64,000 bases of DNA, from positions 310,001-374,000 of the forward strand of contig JAHUUJ010000001.1 in assembly GCA_019218365.1 (NCBI GenBank), read 5' to 3'. Numbering within the stretch: position 1 is the stretch's first letter; every line of letters starts with the position of its first letter. The position numbers and the translations under genes were made by a program. The notes beneath the pieces were generated by a model. It was given only the letters and a program-made list of their open reading frames with translations. It did not search any database and was not told the origin of the DNA. Below, one piece after another: positions 35,962-45,255 of this stretch. The stretch comes from Actinomycetaceae bacterium TAE3-ERU4 (lineage in GTDB: Bacteria > Actinomycetota > Actinomycetes > Actinomycetales > Actinomycetaceae).

Positions 35962-36229
35962 TGTTCTTTTCAAGGTTTGTAATTGTTTACATTGCACGTT
36001 TATGCACTGCGCCATGCGTGAAACCGGGAGGTTAAGGCCGAAAATAGTAGGAATTACCTATCCTTAAAGCTAGGATTGTAGTAATTCAGTATCTTCTGGT
36101 AAGTTTTCAACTTATTAGTTTTAGCAAAACGTTTTTGTTTTGCACTAAAAAGTAGATGGACTTACCGGTATGAAAGAACCTAACCCGCTACTTGAGGGTA
36201 GTGGACTAACTGGAAGGAGGCTCCCCTAG
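35962..36229 (+). promoter_or_regulatory. Leader/promoter region of the fhaA-pknB cluster
   Basis: A 268-bp region upstream of the cell-division kinase cluster. It contains a hairpin GCAAAAC-GTTTTT-GTTTTGC (36124-36143) and ends with a very strong AAGGAGG (36214-36220) 9 nt before the fhaA ATG. No gene is visible. A promoter is required here, but I cannot place -35/-10 boxes with confidence. Confidence 0.45.
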
Positions 36230-36934
36230 ATGGGTATCTTTGATCGCGTCGAACGCGTAGTCGAGGACTCTGTAAACGGAGCATTCTCTAAAGTTTTCCG
36301 TTCTACTTTGAAGCCAGTTGACCTGACTGCTTCTATCAATCGGGCAATGGATGACGGAATCCAAGAGTTTGAAGCTAACCGAATTATTTGCCCAAATGAT
36401 TTTACGGTTCATCTTTCTATCGAAGATTTTGATCGTTTCCAAAAATCTGGTCTTCAGGTAATGGCACAGGAGTTAGCGCAAGCAGCTTTGTCCCATGCGG
36501 AGTCTGAGCAGTACGTTTTAGCTGGAAAAATAAACGTTACTTTGGAAGAAGATAGCTCGCTCCGACCCGGCGAGGTAAAAACTAACGCCTGTGCAGTTAA
36601 TTCAGCAGTTGCTCCCGCTTTTGATCACGCTGCATCTACTTCCCACCCGCTACTGCAGGTGGGCGAAACCCTGTGGCGTCTAATTGACGACATTACGGTG
36701 ATTGGCCGTGGACAAGAAGCCGACATTGTAATTGACGATTCTTCAGTTTCACGCAAACATGCGGAAATTAGGATTACTCCCGGAGCCGTATTACTAACGG
36801 ACCTTTCTTCCACTAATGGAACTTTTGTTGAGGGTCATCGCATTACTGCTTGCCAGCTGGTTGATGGAAATGAGATTACGCTTGGCCGAACTAGCGTTAG
36901 TTTCTGGTCTTCCGAAGAGGAAGATGGTCAGTGA
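36230..36934 (+). CDS. fhaA: FhaA: DUF3662 and FHA domain protein
   Basis: A 234-residue cytoplasmic protein. The N-terminal DUF3662/FhaA domain (GIFDRVERVVEDSVNGAFSKVFRS) spans about 1-110, and a C-terminal FHA domain (IGRGQEADIVIDDSSVSRKHAEI, SSTNGTFVEG) about 140-225, separated by a short linker. Mycobacterial FhaA is about twice as long; here the linker is very short. FHA domains bind phosphothreonine on kinase targets; in mycobacteria FhaA associates with MviN/peptidoglycan regulation. First gene of the fhaA-fhaB-pstP-rodA-pbpA-pknA-pknB operon. Confidence 0.94.
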   Translation: MGIFDRVERVVEDSVNGAFSKVFRSTLKPVDLTASINRAMDDGIQEFEANRIICPNDFTVHLSIEDFDRFQKSGLQVMAQELAQAALSHAESEQYVLAGKINVTLEEDSSLRPGEVKTNACAVNSAVAPAFDHAASTSHPLLQVGETLWRLIDDITVIGRGQEADIVIDDSSVSRKHAEIRITPGAVLLTDLSSTNGTFVEGHRITACQLVDGNEITLGRTSVSFWSSEEEDGQ

Positions 36935-37473
36935 ACAACGAACTTCTTTTCACAGTTTTCCGTTTCAGCTACCTAATTTTATTGTGGCTGATGGTTTTGG
37001 TTGCCCTCACAGTTTTACGCCGCGATATTTTCGGCACAATGGTTACTCCACGAGGACGTGGAAGAGCAGCGCGCAAAGCTGAGCATAATCGCCAAAAAAC
37101 GGCTTCTAAACCAGCGAAAGCTGAGTCTTCTTCTGCAGTACTTCCGGGAATGCCAGGCAGTTTCCCCGTTCCGGAGGCAGAAGGCCCCCTTCGCTTGATT
37201 GTCACGGGTGGACCGTTAGCAGGAACGTCTCTTCCGCTGGGGTCAGCCCCGGTGGTGATTGGTCGCTCCCCCTCATGCACGCTCGTTTTAGATGACAATT
37301 ACGCATCCGGACGACACGCGCGTTTATTCCCCGATAAACATTCTTGGTGGTTGGAAGATTTAGATTCTACCAACGGTACTTTTATGGATGATGAACGAGT
37401 AGTACAGGCTCGCCCTTTACAGCCGGGTATTCGTTTCCGGGTTGGGCAAACTACCATGGAAATTGGTAGGTAA
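36931..37473 (+). CDS. fhaB: FhaB/FipA: membrane-anchored FHA protein
   Basis: 180 residues: one N-terminal membrane segment (FRFSYLILLWLMVLVALTVL), a basic linker, and an FHA domain (VIGRSPSCTLVLDDNYASGRHARL, DLDSTNGTFMDDERV). In mycobacteria FhaB/FipA links PknA/PknB phosphorylation to FtsZ/FtsQ and division. The GTG start overlaps the TGA of fhaA (GTGA), indicating translational coupling; pstP follows after 2 nt. Confidence 0.95.
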   Translation: MNNELLFTVFRFSYLILLWLMVLVALTVLRRDIFGTMVTPRGRGRAARKAEHNRQKTASKPAKAESSSAVLPGMPGSFPVPEAEGPLRLIVTGGPLAGTSLPLGSAPVVIGRSPSCTLVLDDNYASGRHARLFPDKHSWWLEDLDSTNGTFMDDERVVQARPLQPGIRFRVGQTTMEIGR

Positions 37474-37475
37474 TT

Positions 37476-38849
37476 ATGTCTGTTGAAATTCGTTATGCGG
37501 CTTTATCGGATGTTGGTTTGGTTCGTAAGAACAACCAAGATTCTGGTTACGCAGGTCAACATTTGCTGGTTTTAGCAGATGGAATGGGCGGGCCGGCAGG
37601 TGGCGATATTGCCTCTAGTGTGGCAGTTGCACACTTAGCTCCCCTCGACCAGGATTCCTACCCCGCGGAAGAACTACTTCCCGCTTTAACAAAAGCGCTT
37701 AACGATGCTCATGACGAATTGATTTCCCGTTCGCGCCGCGACCCAGACCTTGAAGGAATGGGAACAACCTGTATAGCAATTTTGCGTTCCAGTAACAAAA
37801 TGGCAATGTTGCACATCGGTGATTCACGCGCCTTTCGCTTACGTGACGGTCAACTCACTCAGGTAACAAAAGATCATTCTTTCGTGCAGTATCTGGTAGA
37901 TACTGGCCAAATCAGTCCTGAAGAAGCTCAAAATCATCCGCAAAAAAATGTAGTTTTGCGAGTTTTGGGTGATCAGGATGAACCGCTTTTGCCGGACGAG
38001 TCTTTACGTGAGGCAATTGTTGGTGACCGATGGCTGCTTTGTTCTGACGGACTTTCTGGGGTTGTCAGTACCGAGACCATTAACGAGGTAATGACAAGTA
38101 CTCCTAATTTGGAAGAGTGTGCACAAAAGCTGGTTCACTTGGCCTTGCGCGCCGGAGGGCCGGACAACATAACAGTTGTTCTTTTTGACGTTATTTCTTC
38201 TTCTGCCGATATTTTACAAAGTGAACCGCAAGTAGTTGGTGCCGCTGCGACCGACCGTTTAGCCAAGAGCGCGGCAACCGGGTTTTCTTCCGCCCGAGCT
38301 GCTGCTTTAGGTGCCAGCACTGATTCTGTCGCTCCCTCCGATGAGGATAAGGATACAGATTTAGAGACTTCTTCTCGCCGTGGCCGTAAAATCGCGAAAT
38401 GGGTTGGTTCTTTCCTCTTCTTACTTGCCCTAGTCGGTGGAGTCTTTGCCGGATATAGCTGGAGCCAATCCCAGTATTATGCGATTGCCGAGGGTGATGC
38501 GATTGTGATTTACCAAGGTATTCCTCAATCCCTCGGCCCGATTTCTCTATCTCACCCGGTAAGTGTGAAAAAGTATAAGGTTTCCGACCTCTCTCCTGCT
38601 CTGCGCACTCGCCTAGAAACTCCGGTAACTCGATCTTCACGTCAAGCACTCGACACCTACCTTGATTCTTTGGTGACCGAAGATGGGTGGCGTCGACTGA
38701 ATGAGGATTCCCCACAAGTTATTTTGCCGGGACAAACTCCCTCAGTTCCCCCTACAGCTTCTTCTCCGGAAGCGGTGCCCCAGTTACCAGGGTTGTCAGT
38801 TTCACCTACTCCGTCTGCGCCAAAAGGTCCAGATACTCCAAATAAGTAA
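37476..38849 (+). CDS. pstP: PP2C-family Ser/Thr phosphatase PstP
   Basis: 457 residues. The N-terminal PP2C catalytic domain (about 1-240) has the metal-site motifs NNQDSGYAG, LADGMGGPAGGD, HIGDSRAFRL and GGPDNITVVLFD. A linker, one membrane segment (about residues 306-328), and an extracellular region with a Pro/Ser-rich tail follow. It reverses phosphorylation by PknA/PknB. Its place in the operon matches other actinobacteria. Confidence 0.96.
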   Translation: MSVEIRYAALSDVGLVRKNNQDSGYAGQHLLVLADGMGGPAGGDIASSVAVAHLAPLDQDSYPAEELLPALTKALNDAHDELISRSRRDPDLEGMGTTCIAILRSSNKMAMLHIGDSRAFRLRDGQLTQVTKDHSFVQYLVDTGQISPEEAQNHPQKNVVLRVLGDQDEPLLPDESLREAIVGDRWLLCSDGLSGVVSTETINEVMTSTPNLEECAQKLVHLALRAGGPDNITVVLFDVISSSADILQSEPQVVGAAATDRLAKSAATGFSSARAAALGASTDSVAPSDEDKDTDLETSSRRGRKIAKWVGSFLFLLALVGGVFAGYSWSQSQYYAIAEGDAIVIYQGIPQSLGPISLSHPVSVKKYKVSDLSPALRTRLETPVTRSSRQALDTYLDSLVTEDGWRRLNEDSPQVILPGQTPSVPPTASSPEAVPQLPGLSVSPTPSAPKGPDTPNK

Positions 38850-38858
38850 GGAGGGGCA

Positions 38859-40268
38859 GTGGCTACAGTTTCAGTTAAAACTGCTCGTCCGGGACGCTGG
38901 TCCGAGCTTGTCTTAATGCTTTTTGCTGTTTCTTTGGGAATTGGCGGTTATGCGCTAACCATCTTTAATCGTGGTGGTGACCTGCCCCAAAACTTTATAT
39001 TCCATATTGTTGCGCTAATTTTAGTGGCAGTTTTAGCTACTTTGATTGTGCGTTGGCTTGCACCTTACGCCGACCCGGTCATTTTGCCGGTCGCGGTGGC
39101 ACTAAACAGTTTGGGGCTGGCGATGATTTATCGCATAGATCAGTCTTATATAGCTAAAGGTGGTTCTTCACTTCGCTTGGTAATCGGTGCCAGACAGCTA
39201 ATTTGGACTGCTCTGGGTCTTAGCGTAATGCTGGCAATTTTGTATTTCTTGCCGTCCCATCGCCGCTTGCGTTCCACTCCAATGCTGTGGATGCTCCTTT
39301 CTCTTCTGCTACTAATTTCACCAATTATTCCCGGTCTTGGTAAGCGCATTAACGGAGCTCGTATCTGGGTTGGTTTAGGGCCTTTCCATTTTCAGCCGGC
39401 CGAGTTGGTAAAGGTAACTTTGGCGATTGCTTTTGCCGCTTATTTAGTTGCTTATCGCGATCGTCTGGTGCTGGGGGGAAAGAAGATTTTTGGGTTGCGT
39501 CTGCCGCGCGCAAAGGATTTAGGCCCCCTTTTGCTAATTTGGATAATGTCCTTGGGGGTTTTGGTTTTACAACGCGATCTGGGAACTTCGTTACTTTTCT
39601 TTGGTCTATTTGTTTCTATGCTTTATGTAGCGACAGACCGGATTTCTTGGATTGTTCTGGGAATGAGCATGTTTGCGGTTGGCGCAGTTGCCGCTAAGAG
39701 TCTTTTTGCTCATGTTCAGTACCGTTTTGACGTATGGTTACACACTTTTGATCCCGAAATATATAGTCGTCGTTACGGCGGATCTTGGCAGCTAGCTCAA
39801 GCTCAGTTCGGAATGGCTTTTGGGGGCCTTTTTGGAACTGGATGGGGTAAGGGCTACCCACAGGAAGTTTACGCCGCTAACTCAGACATGATTTTAGCTT
39901 CTTTGTCTGAAGAATTAGGGCTTACCGGACTATTTGCGATTTTGGTTCTCTATCTAATTTTGGTGGAACGAGGTTTCCGCGCGGCAGTTTCTATTCGTGA
40001 CGGATTCGGAAAGCTTTTGGCCACCGGTTTAGCCTTTTCAATTGCATTGCAACTGTTCGTGGTCGGCGGAGGTATTTTCCGCATTATTCCGCTTACTGGC
40101 CTGACTGCTCCATTTATGGCCGCGGGCGGTTCTTCGCTAGTTTCTTCTTGGATTTTGGTGGCTTTGCTGTTGCGCGTTTCTGATGCGGCTCGGCGTCCAG
40201 CTTCCGATCCGTCTACCGCCTTGGAAACTGTGAAGGAGGGGAGTTTGGGTGAATCCGCAGATTCGTAA
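38859..40268 (+). CDS. rodA: SEDS peptidoglycan polymerase RodA/FtsW family
   Basis: A 469-residue polytopic glycosyltransferase with about 10-12 membrane segments. Conserved SEDS residues are in GKRINGARIWVGLGPFHFQPAEL and the C-terminal GLTAPFMAAGGSSL region. It polymerises lipid II with its paired class B PBP, which is encoded next and overlaps by 20 nt. The GTG 38859 start has GGAGGGG upstream. Confidence 0.95.
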   Translation: MATVSVKTARPGRWSELVLMLFAVSLGIGGYALTIFNRGGDLPQNFIFHIVALILVAVLATLIVRWLAPYADPVILPVAVALNSLGLAMIYRIDQSYIAKGGSSLRLVIGARQLIWTALGLSVMLAILYFLPSHRRLRSTPMLWMLLSLLLLISPIIPGLGKRINGARIWVGLGPFHFQPAELVKVTLAIAFAAYLVAYRDRLVLGGKKIFGLRLPRAKDLGPLLLIWIMSLGVLVLQRDLGTSLLFFGLFVSMLYVATDRISWIVLGMSMFAVGAVAAKSLFAHVQYRFDVWLHTFDPEIYSRRYGGSWQLAQAQFGMAFGGLFGTGWGKGYPQEVYAANSDMILASLSEELGLTGLFAILVLYLILVERGFRAAVSIRDGFGKLLATGLAFSIALQLFVVGGGIFRIIPLTGLTAPFMAAGGSSLVSSWILVALLLRVSDAARRPASDPSTALETVKEGSLGESADS

Positions 40269-41691
40269 ACTGATGGGCGCTTTGGCGCTAATGCTTCTTT
40301 CTCTTTTCGTGGCGGCTAGCTATATTCAGTACTGGCGTGCCCCGGCTCTGGTGGCAGATGCGCGTAATGCACGACCGATTTACGAGTCGTGGAAACGCGA
40401 TCGAGGCCCGATTATTGTGGCTGGTAAAGAAATTGCTCTTTCTAAAAAGGTGGAGGGTAACGTCCAGTACCAGCGCGAGTATCCCTTGGGGCCCGAGTAC
40501 GCCTCAATTACTGGGTATGCGGCAGTTAAGTTGCATGTTTATTCCGGTTTGGAGGCTGCTGCCTCGGCAGATTTGGACGGTACTTCTAATTCTTTGTGGA
40601 CTCAACGGATACAGGATTTGCTGACTGGTTCACAGCCGCGCGGTGGTGCACTGATACTTACTATTGACCCGAAGATGCAAAAGGCCGCTTATGATTCTTT
40701 ACAGGGGCGAACCGGTGCGGCGGTTGTAATTGATCGTGGAACGGGTGAGATTAAGGCTCTGGTTTCAACCCCAACTTTTAATCCCAATGATATTGTTCAA
40801 GCCAATGCGAAAAAGGGACGTAAAGACCTTTCCGAACTTCAAGATGATCCGCGTCGTCCTTTGACTAATCGGGTAATTTCAGGAGACCGTTACCCGCCGG
40901 GATCGGTTTTTAAGATTATTGTGGCTGCAACTGCTTTGGAAAGGGGCATTGTAAACCTTGATTCTGTGGTCGAGGCACCGCGAGAATTGAAACTGCCGGG
41001 AACCAATCACACGATTAAGAATTATGGTGGTGAGGCCTGCGGTAACGGCCACCCAAAGTTTTCTTTTGCTTTCGCCCATTCTTGTAATACGCCTTTTGCG
41101 AAGTTGGGTATGGATCTTGGTTGGGATGCGCTTTCGGCTCAGGCGAAGAAGTTTGGTTTTGAGACAGATATTTCTATCCCGATGATGGTTACTCCCTCGG
41201 TTTTCCCTCAAACAGATGGTAAAGCACAGTTAGCGCAAGCCTCTATTGGCCAGTTGAATGTGCAGATTACACCTTTGGAAGCGGCAATGGTCTCGGCGGC
41301 AGTTGCAAACGACGGAAAACTGATGAAACCATTTTTGATTGAATCTACTGCCAATCGTGACCTGGTAGTGCAAAAAACTACTGAACCGCAAATGATTTCC
41401 CAGGCTGTCAGCCCGGAAGTTGCAAAGAAATTGCGTTCGTTAATGACCGACGTGGTAGTGGAGGGAACTGGAAAGCCCGCCTCAATTAAGGGTATTCAGG
41501 TTGCCGGAAAGACCGGAACGGCCGAAACCGGTCGAAATGGGTCACACGCATGGTTCACGGGTTTCGCTCCGGCAGATAACCCGAAGTATGCAATTGCGGT
41601 GGTTTTAGAAGCCGGTAACGGCGAGTATCTTACAGGTGGCCCAGATGCGGGCCCAATTGCCGCCCGGATTTTGAAAGCGGGTTTGCAGTGA
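40249..41691 (+). CDS. pbpA: Class B penicillin-binding protein PbpA
   Basis: A 480-residue transpeptidase with one N-terminal membrane anchor (about 8-25). The catalytic motifs are SVFK (Ser219-Lys222), SCN (278-280) and KTG (421-423), all intact. It crosslinks the glycan made by RodA. GTG 40249 has GGAGGGGAG upstream and lies within the end of rodA; the stop overlaps the pknA start. Confidence 0.96.
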   Translation: MNPQIRKLMGALALMLLSLFVAASYIQYWRAPALVADARNARPIYESWKRDRGPIIVAGKEIALSKKVEGNVQYQREYPLGPEYASITGYAAVKLHVYSGLEAAASADLDGTSNSLWTQRIQDLLTGSQPRGGALILTIDPKMQKAAYDSLQGRTGAAVVIDRGTGEIKALVSTPTFNPNDIVQANAKKGRKDLSELQDDPRRPLTNRVISGDRYPPGSVFKIIVAATALERGIVNLDSVVEAPRELKLPGTNHTIKNYGGEACGNGHPKFSFAFAHSCNTPFAKLGMDLGWDALSAQAKKFGFETDISIPMMVTPSVFPQTDGKAQLAQASIGQLNVQITPLEAAMVSAAVANDGKLMKPFLIESTANRDLVVQKTTEPQMISQAVSPEVAKKLRSLMTDVVVEGTGKPASIKGIQVAGKTGTAETGRNGSHAWFTGFAPADNPKYAIAVVLEAGNGEYLTGGPDAGPIAARILKAGLQ

Positions 41692-43175
41692 AGATTTATG
41701 AGGGTGCGGTTTTTGGTAACCGTTACAAGCTGACTTCTCGAATTGCACTGGGTGGAATGGGTGAAGTCTGGCGTGCCGTAGATACGCTTACCGATACCGA
41801 GTGCGCAATTAAGGTTTTGCGTGACGATTTGGTGGGCGATAAGCACTTTTTAGATCGTTTAGAGATAGAAGCAGCTAACGCCCGGCGCATGTCGCATCAG
41901 AACTTGGCGGCGGTGCTAGATTCCGGGCAGGATGGTTCAACTGGCTGGCTTGTAATGGAACTAGTTTCGGGTCGTCCTCTGACCGATTATTTGGATGATG
42001 GGCGCACTTTGTCCGAGGTTCAGCTTTTACCTATCTTGTACCAATGCGCTTTAGCGCTGACCGCCGTTCATACCGCGAACGTGGTTCACCGGGATGTTAA
42101 ACCAGGAAATATTTTGATTGCCGATGACGGGTTGGTAAAGCTCACTGATTTTGGTATTTCCCGTTTCGAGTCGCAGGTTGATTTAACCGCAGCGGGAATG
42201 GTTATGGGGACTGCCCAGTATCTTCCACCGGAGCAGGCTAAGGGTCAGCCGGCAACGGCCTTGGGTGATATTTACAGCTTAGGAATTATTGCTTACGAGG
42301 CTTTGGCTGGAAAGCGTCCTTTTACCGGCACTACACAGGTTGATATCGCAATCGCCCACGTGAATCAAAAAGTTCCCCCACTTCCTGATTCTGTTCCTCC
42401 GCTCGTACGAACGTTGATTATGTCAATGTTGCAAAAGAAACCGGTTAACCGCCCCCCGGATGCGGCTTCTTTTGCTCGCCAGGTTGCTTATGTGGCTCGT
42501 CAGTTGGAAATTTCTATAGATCCGTGTCCGCTGGGTGATCCTCCACCAGCTCCGGCCGCGCAGGTAGAGCCTACCGCTTGCGTGCCGGTAATTGAACCAA
42601 AGGTTAGTGAAGAGTCTCTTTCCTCGGTTCCACCGGTGTCCTCCTCTGCGGCTGCAAACTCGACAGAGATTCCTTTGCCTCCACCGGCTCAAGTTACGCC
42701 AGTAGTCCCTGCACCCCCTCCAGCCCCGGTACCATCTCCTCCTCCGGTACCCGAGGTGCCCAACCCGTCTTCTTCCCCCGCTCCCGTAGCTGCACCGCTC
42801 TTGTCTGAAGATGAATTGGAGGGAGAGGCGGACAATAATTCCGTCCCCTCTTCCTCGGTTTGGGCAGATACCCCAAAGAGTTTTACCGAAATTATCACCC
42901 CTTCTTCCGAGAAATCTTCTGAGTCTCTCGAAGATACTGATTTTTCTCCAAAACACCTGCCTTCTAGGCAAGGTTGGAAAGAGTGGATAGGGCTAGAGAA
43001 GGGCTCTTCATATTTGCTAGTGCGAGACGCTCCCGTATCGTTGCTTGTAGCGTTACTGCTGGTCTTACTGGTAGTTTCATTCTTAATACAGATTATTTTT
43101 GTTAGTGCTGGCACTGTGTCAGCGGCTCCCCTGCTGGAAGGATCATCATGGTTGATTCAAGTTCTCGTCGTTTAG
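41688..43175 (+). CDS. pknA: Ser/Thr protein kinase PknA
   Basis: 495 residues. The kinase domain (about 10-270) has the Gly-loop ALGGMGEV, catalytic Lys in AIKVLR, HRDVKPGN and DFG (LTDFGISRF). A Pro/Ser/Glu-rich linker of about 150 residues and one membrane segment near the C-terminus (about 450-475) follow, with a very short outside tail; there are no PASTA repeats. It regulates growth and division targets including FHA proteins. GTG 41688 overlaps the pbpA stop; its 3' end overlaps pknB by 28 nt. Confidence 0.95.
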   Translation: MKIYEGAVFGNRYKLTSRIALGGMGEVWRAVDTLTDTECAIKVLRDDLVGDKHFLDRLEIEAANARRMSHQNLAAVLDSGQDGSTGWLVMELVSGRPLTDYLDDGRTLSEVQLLPILYQCALALTAVHTANVVHRDVKPGNILIADDGLVKLTDFGISRFESQVDLTAAGMVMGTAQYLPPEQAKGQPATALGDIYSLGIIAYEALAGKRPFTGTTQVDIAIAHVNQKVPPLPDSVPPLVRTLIMSMLQKKPVNRPPDAASFARQVAYVARQLEISIDPCPLGDPPPAPAAQVEPTACVPVIEPKVSEESLSSVPPVSSSAAANSTEIPLPPPAQVTPVVPAPPPAPVPSPPPVPEVPNPSSSPAPVAAPLLSEDELEGEADNNSVPSSSVWADTPKSFTEIITPSSEKSSESLEDTDFSPKHLPSRQGWKEWIGLEKGSSYLLVRDAPVSLLVALLLVLLVVSFLIQIIFVSAGTVSAAPLLEGSSWLIQVLVV

Positions 43176-44989
43176 CGGGAAGGTATGAGCTTCGCGGTTT
43201 GATAGGTCGCGGAGGGATGGCCGAGGTACGGCTGGGTTATGACACGCGTCTTTCGCGAGTGGTGGCCATTAAGATGCTGCGTACTGACTTGGCTCGTGAC
43301 CCAATTTTCCAGGAGCGTTTTCGTCGCGAGGCGCAGTCAGCGGCTTCTTTGAATCACCCGGCAATTGTAGCGGTCTATGACACTGGCGAAGAGTTAATCG
43401 ACACCCCTGATGGTAAATCGGTTTCTGTTCCTTACATCGTGATGGAATACGTGGAGGGTCATACCGTTCGCGATTTGCTCCAAAGTGGGGAACCCGTCCA
43501 GATTGACGAGGCGGTAGAGATTGTTTCTGGGGTTTTGTCAGCTTTGGAATACTCTCACCACGAGGGTCTGGTTCACCGGGATATTAAGCCGGGAAATATT
43601 ATGTTGACCAATACTGGCAAGGTAAAGGTCATGGACTTTGGGATTGCGCGTGCGTTGTCTGATTCTCAGGCGACAATGACGCAAACTGACGCGGTGGTTG
43701 GAACCGCCCAGTATCTTTCTCCCGAACAGGCGCAGGGACAAAGCGTAGACGCACGTTCTGATTTGTATTCAACCGGTTGTGTACTATTTGAGCTACTCAC
43801 TGGCCGTCCGCCCTTTAAGGCTGATTCTGCCGTTGCAGTAGCCTACCAGCACGTTTCCGAACCGCCACCCACTCCCTCGTCTATCGCTTCGGATATTCCC
43901 GCCGGGTTAGACAGGGTAGTTTTGCGCTCTTTAGCCAAGCGTCCTGATGATCGCTATAGCTCTGCGGCGCAAATGCGAGCTGATTTGATTAAAGGTGCTG
44001 CCGGAGGCGAGGTTGCGCCAGTTCCTGCAACTGCTTTGATTTCTCCGCGTCGGGTTGATCCGAGTACGCAAACGACTACTTTGCCTCCTCTGCCACCGCA
44101 AACGGCAACTGCACAAATGCCTTTAACTAGGGCACAGGCGCAAAATGCTTCTTCTGTCCTGCCGCCGCCTCCGCAGCCGAAGGAGGAAAGCGCTTCTCGA
44201 ATCTGGATACTTTGGATTGCGCTAGCTCTGCTTTTGGTTATTGGGGGAATGGTTGCAATTGTTTGGGCAAATAGCTCATCGCCCGCCACTCCCCAAACTC
44301 CCGAAACGGTTGAGGTTGTTTCCGTCACCGTCCCGGATTTAACCGGTAAAACGCAGGGTGATGCACGTAAGACACTACGCGATTTGGGCTTACAGATGCG
44401 GATTGAACCAGAGAAAAAAGAATCTGATTCAGTTCCGGCTGACGCGGTTATTTCTTCCAATCCGGCCTCGGGAAGCAAGGTTGAAAAGGGAGGCACTGTA
44501 ACAGTCACGCTTTCGAAGGGCCCGAAAGAAATTGACTTGCCTAATCTTACGGGTCAGACAATGGATGATGCTTCCACCCAGTTAAAGGCTCTAGGAATTA
44601 ACACATCGGTTAAGACCGTAGATGATTCACAGGTCGAAAAGGGACGCGTTGTAAAGACTGAACCTGAGGCCGGAACCAAGGTTAAATCGGGAGATTCAGT
44701 GGTCTTGCTGGTGGCTTCGGGCTATGTTTCCATTCCGGCTGATTTGGTCGGTCAACCCATTGGTAAGGTAACTTCACAGCTTCAACAGCTCGGACTTTCG
44801 GTTTCGTCAGAAGAAGTTATTAATGATACTTCCGAGCCAGGTACAGTCCTTTCGGTTAACCCGGTAGGTTCCGTGCAGATTCGTTCCGAGGTTCATCTAA
44901 CTGTCGCGAAGGCACCGCAACCGACTGAACCTCCGACGGAAGAACCCCAGGTTCCTCCGAGCAAACCTAAGACTCCGGAAAAACCCTAG
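43148..44989 (+). CDS. pknB: Ser/Thr protein kinase PknB with three PASTA domains
   Basis: 613 residues. Kinase domain (about 10-275): GRGGMAEV, AIKMLR, HRDIKPGN, DFG (VMDFGIARAL). Then a juxtamembrane linker, one membrane segment (about 352-374), and three extracellular PASTA repeats (starting near VPDLTGKTQGD, LPNLTGQTMDD and IPADLVGQPIG) that sense muropeptides or lipid II, ending in a Pro-rich tail. Mycobacterial PknB has four PASTA units. It is the last gene of the cluster; a strong terminator follows. Confidence 0.96.
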   Translation: MVDSSSRRLAGRYELRGLIGRGGMAEVRLGYDTRLSRVVAIKMLRTDLARDPIFQERFRREAQSAASLNHPAIVAVYDTGEELIDTPDGKSVSVPYIVMEYVEGHTVRDLLQSGEPVQIDEAVEIVSGVLSALEYSHHEGLVHRDIKPGNIMLTNTGKVKVMDFGIARALSDSQATMTQTDAVVGTAQYLSPEQAQGQSVDARSDLYSTGCVLFELLTGRPPFKADSAVAVAYQHVSEPPPTPSSIASDIPAGLDRVVLRSLAKRPDDRYSSAAQMRADLIKGAAGGEVAPVPATALISPRRVDPSTQTTTLPPLPPQTATAQMPLTRAQAQNASSVLPPPPQPKEESASRIWILWIALALLLVIGGMVAIVWANSSSPATPQTPETVEVVSVTVPDLTGKTQGDARKTLRDLGLQMRIEPEKKESDSVPADAVISSNPASGSKVEKGGTVTVTLSKGPKEIDLPNLTGQTMDDASTQLKALGINTSVKTVDDSQVEKGRVVKTEPEAGTKVKSGDSVVLLVASGYVSIPADLVGQPIGKVTSQLQQLGLSVSSEEVINDTSEPGTVLSVNPVGSVQIRSEVHLTVAKAPQPTEPPTEEPQVPPSKPKTPEKP

Positions 44990-45000
44990 TTAAATACTTG

Positions 45001-45051
45001 ACCTGGCTTCCAGATAAAGAGGAAATCTATCCTTGAATCTGGAAGCCAGGT
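45001..45051 (+). terminator. Terminator of the fhaA-pknB operon
   Basis: A perfect 15-bp stem (ACCTGGCTTCCAGAT / ATCTGGAAGCCAGGT) with a 21-nt loop, followed by TTTTATATTTATTTT, starting 12 nt after the pknB stop. Confidence 0.88.
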
Positions 45052-45142
45052 TTTTATATTTATTTTGATAACTCTAAATATTGCATTTATATTTTCTAAG
45101 ATTTATGATTCTCCTGTGTTCGCAATGATTGAGATTATTAAC

Positions 45143-45224
45143 GGGTGCGCAGGCTAGAATAGCCGCGAACCCGCAGTCTTGCGCACCCACCCCTTCACTT
45201 TAATTTGTAAGTGGAGGGTTTTTT
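45143..45224 (+). promoter_or_regulatory. Structured leader with intrinsic terminator upstream of second NSS transporter
   Basis: A 9-bp closing stem (GGGTGCGCA 45143-45151 with TGCGCACCC 45180-45188) encloses two small hairpins (GGCTA-GAA-TAGCC 45152-45164 and GCG-AACC-CGC 45165-45174), forming a three-way junction. Two nt later an intrinsic terminator follows (CCCTTCACTT 45191-45200 with AAGTGGAGGG 45209-45218, one G-U pair, then TTTTTT), 32 nt before the transporter ATG. This aptamer-plus-terminator layout is that of a riboswitch or attenuator. I cannot match it to a known class. Confidence 0.55.
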
Positions 45225-45255
45225 GTTACCCTTTTTCGATTCCTTGAAGGTAAAA

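Noticed and set aside
36124-36143. GCAAAAC/GTTTTGC hairpin as a terminator before fhaA
   Set aside because: It lies in a promoter region with no gene upstream other than tRNA-Leu, which already has a terminator.
43954-44508. 184-codon antisense frame over pknB (and similar frames over pknA, pstP and the fdrA operon)
   Set aside because: All overlap well-supported genes completely and show no family features.
45211-45255. Upstream start for the second NSS transporter
   Set aside because: It would start inside the leader terminator; ATG 45256 has a GAAGG ribosome site and begins the conserved N-terminus.
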